Assembly (NCBI GenBank): GCA_964393545.1 | Contig: CAYMUB010000010.1 | Span: 1-14,500 of the forward strand | DNA: 14,500 nt | Reading direction: 5' to 3' | Source of the DNA: CAYMUB01 sp964393545 | GTDB lineage: Bacteria; Patescibacteriota; Microgenomatia; Daviesbacterales; UBA10151 | In this document: piece by piece, positions 13,357-14,500 of the stretch | Layout: every line of letters begins with the position of its first letter | Numbering within the stretch: position 1 is the stretch's first letter | The notes under the pieces: generated by a model | The model's database searches: none | What the model was told of the DNA's origin: nothing | What the model saw: only the letters and a program-made list of their open reading frames with translations | Translations under genes and position numbers: made by a program

Positions 13357-14151
13357 TTATTTATTTATAAAGCGGTATGTTAAAGCACTATTTCTGTCAT
13401 CAGCAGTCCGGACTTGAATGCCATAATCAAGATTGCCTTTAATCTGTGGGATTTTGGCAATGATTAAAGAATTCAACCATGAAACATTTTCTGCGCTGCC
13501 AGCAATTACAGATGATCCGGGTTTATAGAAATTAACCTTACCTGGTTTTCCAAGTTCAGATCCGGTAATGATAAAATACTGCCCGATTTTTAGTTTGATT
13601 GGTAAAATACTGTTGATTTGAGGCTGTCCGGCTGTAACTTCGAAATTAACTCTATTACTTTTTCGGCCATCAAATCTTTTAACTTCAATTTGATATATGC
13701 CTTTGGCTACTGCGGGAACAAGAAATCTCACTCTGTTATTACTCCAGAATACAATTGGAGCGCCGGCAGAAGCCTGGCCCACTTGATTATAGAAAATTAT
13801 ACTGCCTTGTTTAGATCCAAATTCAGATCCATTCAAAGTTACTTCTGTGCTAAAACGTCCTTTTCCAGGATTAATTATAACTATATTAGCAGGAATAGGA
13901 GTTGGTCTAGGTTGTTCGGTCGCACTAGGTGTAGCTGTAGGTACTGAAGAAGGGAAAGGTACTGAAGAAGGGGTTGGTGTAGGACTTGGGATTATAACTG
14001 GAATTGTAATAGGTGCAGAAACTGGGTAACAAGGATATTCACAACCGGACAAAACAGTAACAGGTGTGACTATTGAAGTTAATGATAAGTACCCTGTAAG
14101 AACAAGGGCCAAAACTTTACTTGTTTTGTTTGAGAACCTGTTAGTTTTCAT
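13357..14151 (-). CDS. Lipoprotein with a Pro/Ser/Thr linker and two IPT/TIG-like domains
   Basis: 264 residues. A long N-terminal signal (positive MKTNRFSNKTSK, then VLALVLTGYLSLTSIVTPVTV) ends in the lipobox LSGC, with lipidated Cys37. A Pro/Ser/Thr-rich linker follows (about 48-88). Then come two similar beta-sandwich domains of IPT/TIG type (about 90-172 and 174-262), each opening with xINPxxxxxGxxxxxxGxxF/LG: NPGKGRFSTEVTLNGSEFG and LPIKLKIGQYFIITGSELG. Such proteins are membrane-anchored surface modules for binding or adhesion; the ligand is unknown. It is driven by a near-consensus promoter with a leader of about 6 nt, and may be cotranscribed with the ligase-like gene. Confidence 0.82.
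   Translation of the reverse strand: MKTNRFSNKTSKVLALVLTGYLSLTSIVTPVTVLSGCEYPCYPVSAPITIPVIIPSPTPTPSSVPFPSSVPTATPSATEQPRPTPIPANIVIINPGKGRFSTEVTLNGSEFGSKQGSIIFYNQVGQASAGAPIVFWSNNRVRFLVPAVAKGIYQIEVKRFDGRKSNRVNFEVTAGQPQINSILPIKLKIGQYFIITGSELGKPGKVNFYKPGSSVIAGSAENVSWLNSLIIAKIPQIKGNLDYGIQVRTADDRNSALTYRFINK
13940..13972 (-). repeat. Short direct repeat in the lipoprotein linker
   Basis: GGTACTGAAGAAGGG at 13940-13954 and again at 13958-13972 (plus-strand reading), 18-bp period, in frame. It encodes two successive linker units, consistent with linker growth by slippage. Confidence 0.7.
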
Positions 14152-14164
14152 ATTTCAAAGGATT

Positions 14165-14193
14165 ATATTACCATACTTATATTCCTTTGTCAA
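14165..14193 (-). promoter_or_regulatory. Near-consensus promoter of the lipoprotein gene
   Basis: Minus strand TTGACA (14193-14188, a perfect -35 box), 17 nt, extended TGG-TAATAT (-10 at 14170-14165), 13 nt before the ATG. No Shine-Dalgarno sequence is present. It lies between the tRNA gene and the lipoprotein gene. Confidence 0.75.
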
Positions 14194-14216
14194 GTGTTAT
14201 AGGACTGTTAAACTGT

Positions 14217-14289
14217 GGGCAGTATAGGGATCGAACCTATGAACCTTCCGAACGTCAATCGGACGCTCTACCAGCTGAGCTAACTGCCC
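14217..14289 (-). tRNA. tRNA-Val (anticodon GAC)
   Basis: 73 nt, full cloverleaf: acceptor GGGCAGT/ACTGCCC, D-arm GCTC-AGCTGGTA-GAGC, anticodon stem TCCGA/TCGGA with loop TTGACGT (anticodon GAC, reads GUC/GUU), variable loop AGGTTC and T-arm ATAGG-TTCGATC-CCTAT. The discriminator base is A, as expected for Val. CCA is not encoded (the genome reads ACAG), so a CCA-adding enzyme is needed. Confidence 0.95.
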
Positions 14290-14363
14290 GCCCGCAACGA
14301 CTCGCAGGCTCGTCCCCGCCTGCCACGCAAGCATAGCGGGCAGGTTGCGTGTCGGGCTGGCCC
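14286..14363. repeat. GC-rich island of interleaved inverted repeats 5' of the tRNA
   Basis: Strongly GC-rich in AT-rich DNA. CCTGCC (14319-14324) can pair with GGCAGG (14339-14344), and CACGCAA (14324-14330) with TTGCGTG (14345-14351). The two pairings cross, so they exclude each other. GCCCG (14290-14294) and CGGGC (14353-14357) bracket both. Its left end abuts and slightly overlaps the tRNA acceptor stem. It may be a dispersed REP-like palindromic element or part of a tRNA leader. Confidence 0.5.
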
Positions 14364-14378
14364 TTTTTTTGTATGGCA

Positions 14379-14407
14379 ATATTACCACAAAGAAGTACAC
14401 AAAACAT
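14379..14407 (-). promoter_or_regulatory. Candidate promoter of tRNA-Val
   Basis: Extended TGG-TAATAT on the minus strand (-10 at 14384-14379) with only a poor -35 box (ATGTTT, 14407-14402). Transcription from here would carry the GC-rich island in an 80-nt 5' leader. Confidence 0.3.
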
Positions 14408-14441
14408 GGTATCAAATACTACCTTACCACGCCTTAATCTA

Positions 14442-14461
14442 AAAAACTCTTTTGAGTTTTT
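14442..14461. terminator. Possible bidirectional terminator hairpin
   Basis: AAAAACTC (14442-14449), loop TTTT, GAGTTTTT (14454-14461). An 8-bp stem with T-runs at the 3' side on both strands. With only three G-C pairs it is weak. It would suit a minus-strand gene lying to the right of the window. Confidence 0.4.
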
Positions 14462-14500
14462 ATCTTATAAATTTCGTTTTCTATAATTAGTCTGTAAAAA

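Noticed and set aside
13618..14029. Plus-strand open frames over the lipoprotein, one very Gly/Val-rich
   Set aside because: The Gly/Val richness is the antisense of the Pro/Thr/Ser linker. The lipobox and IPT/TIG domains are on the minus strand.
14338..14370. GC-rich DNA followed by seven T on the plus strand as an intrinsic terminator
   Set aside because: The only local stem, GGGC-TG-GCCC, has a 2-nt loop, and no plus-strand gene ends there.
14197..14415. Minus-strand 72-codon frame over the tRNA and GC-rich island
   Set aside because: It runs through a complete tRNA gene and a palindromic repeat; not a protein gene.
1..14500. Recoded UGA (Gly), as in Gracilibacteria and Absconditabacteria
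   Set aside because: TGA ends thrS, the VanW-like gene and the 43-codon ORF at the expected places, and no gene has internal TGA.

Overview
The window is AT-rich bacterial chromosome with short spacers and standard-code stops (TGA ends thrS, the VanW-like gene and a small membrane ORF, so UGA is not reassigned). The best guess for the organism is a Candidate Phyla Radiation / Patescibacteria genome, perhaps Microgenomates. The reasons are the reduced aminoacyl-tRNA synthetases (a PheRS beta chain lacking both its OB-fold and FDX-ACB domains, and a ThrRS without a TGS domain), a VanW-like protein and several tiny membrane or coiled-coil proteins. This placement is inference; no 16S or other decisive marker is present.

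Layout. 1-2006 (+): 3' part of a class A penicillin-binding protein. 2009-2755 (-): two small uncharacterised genes. 2952-3560 (+): VanW-like exported protein behind a strong promoter. 9707 down to 3551 (-): the conserved translation block thrS-infC-rpmI-rplT-pheS-pheT in its classical order, interrupted only by a small coiled-coil gene of opposite strand at 6405-6737. 9708-10104: a thrS promoter, a possible gene relic, a strong terminator and a previously untracked 43-codon membrane ORF coupled to the 63-codon membrane gene at 10105-10296. 10379-10753 (-) and 10822-11853 (+): a divergent pair, one unknown and one transglutaminase-like. 11859-14151 (-): an O-antigen-ligase-like membrane protein and a lipoprotein with two IPT/TIG-like domains. 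14217-14289 (-): tRNA-Val(GAC) preceded by a GC-rich palindromic island.

Regulatory signals are the most interesting content. (1) infC lacks a usable ATG/GTG/TTG at its conserved N-terminus; homology runs to a CTG codon 10 nt after a perfect Shine-Dalgarno sequence, which fits IF3 autoregulation through a rare start codon. (2) A perfect 10-bp inverted repeat inside the end of infC lies 8 nt before the rpmI start. (3) The pheT and rplT leaders carry two copies of the same AT-rich extended hairpin. (4) thrS and the 63-codon membrane gene share a duplicated promoter block with a 13-bp upstream motif. (5) Five genes have a good -10 box only 8-13 nt before an ATG with no Shine-Dalgarno sequence, pointing to leaderless translation.

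Functionally the window mixes envelope genes (PBP, VanW-like, O-antigen ligase, lipoprotein) with core translation genes. No mobile element, CRISPR array or prophage gene was recognised.
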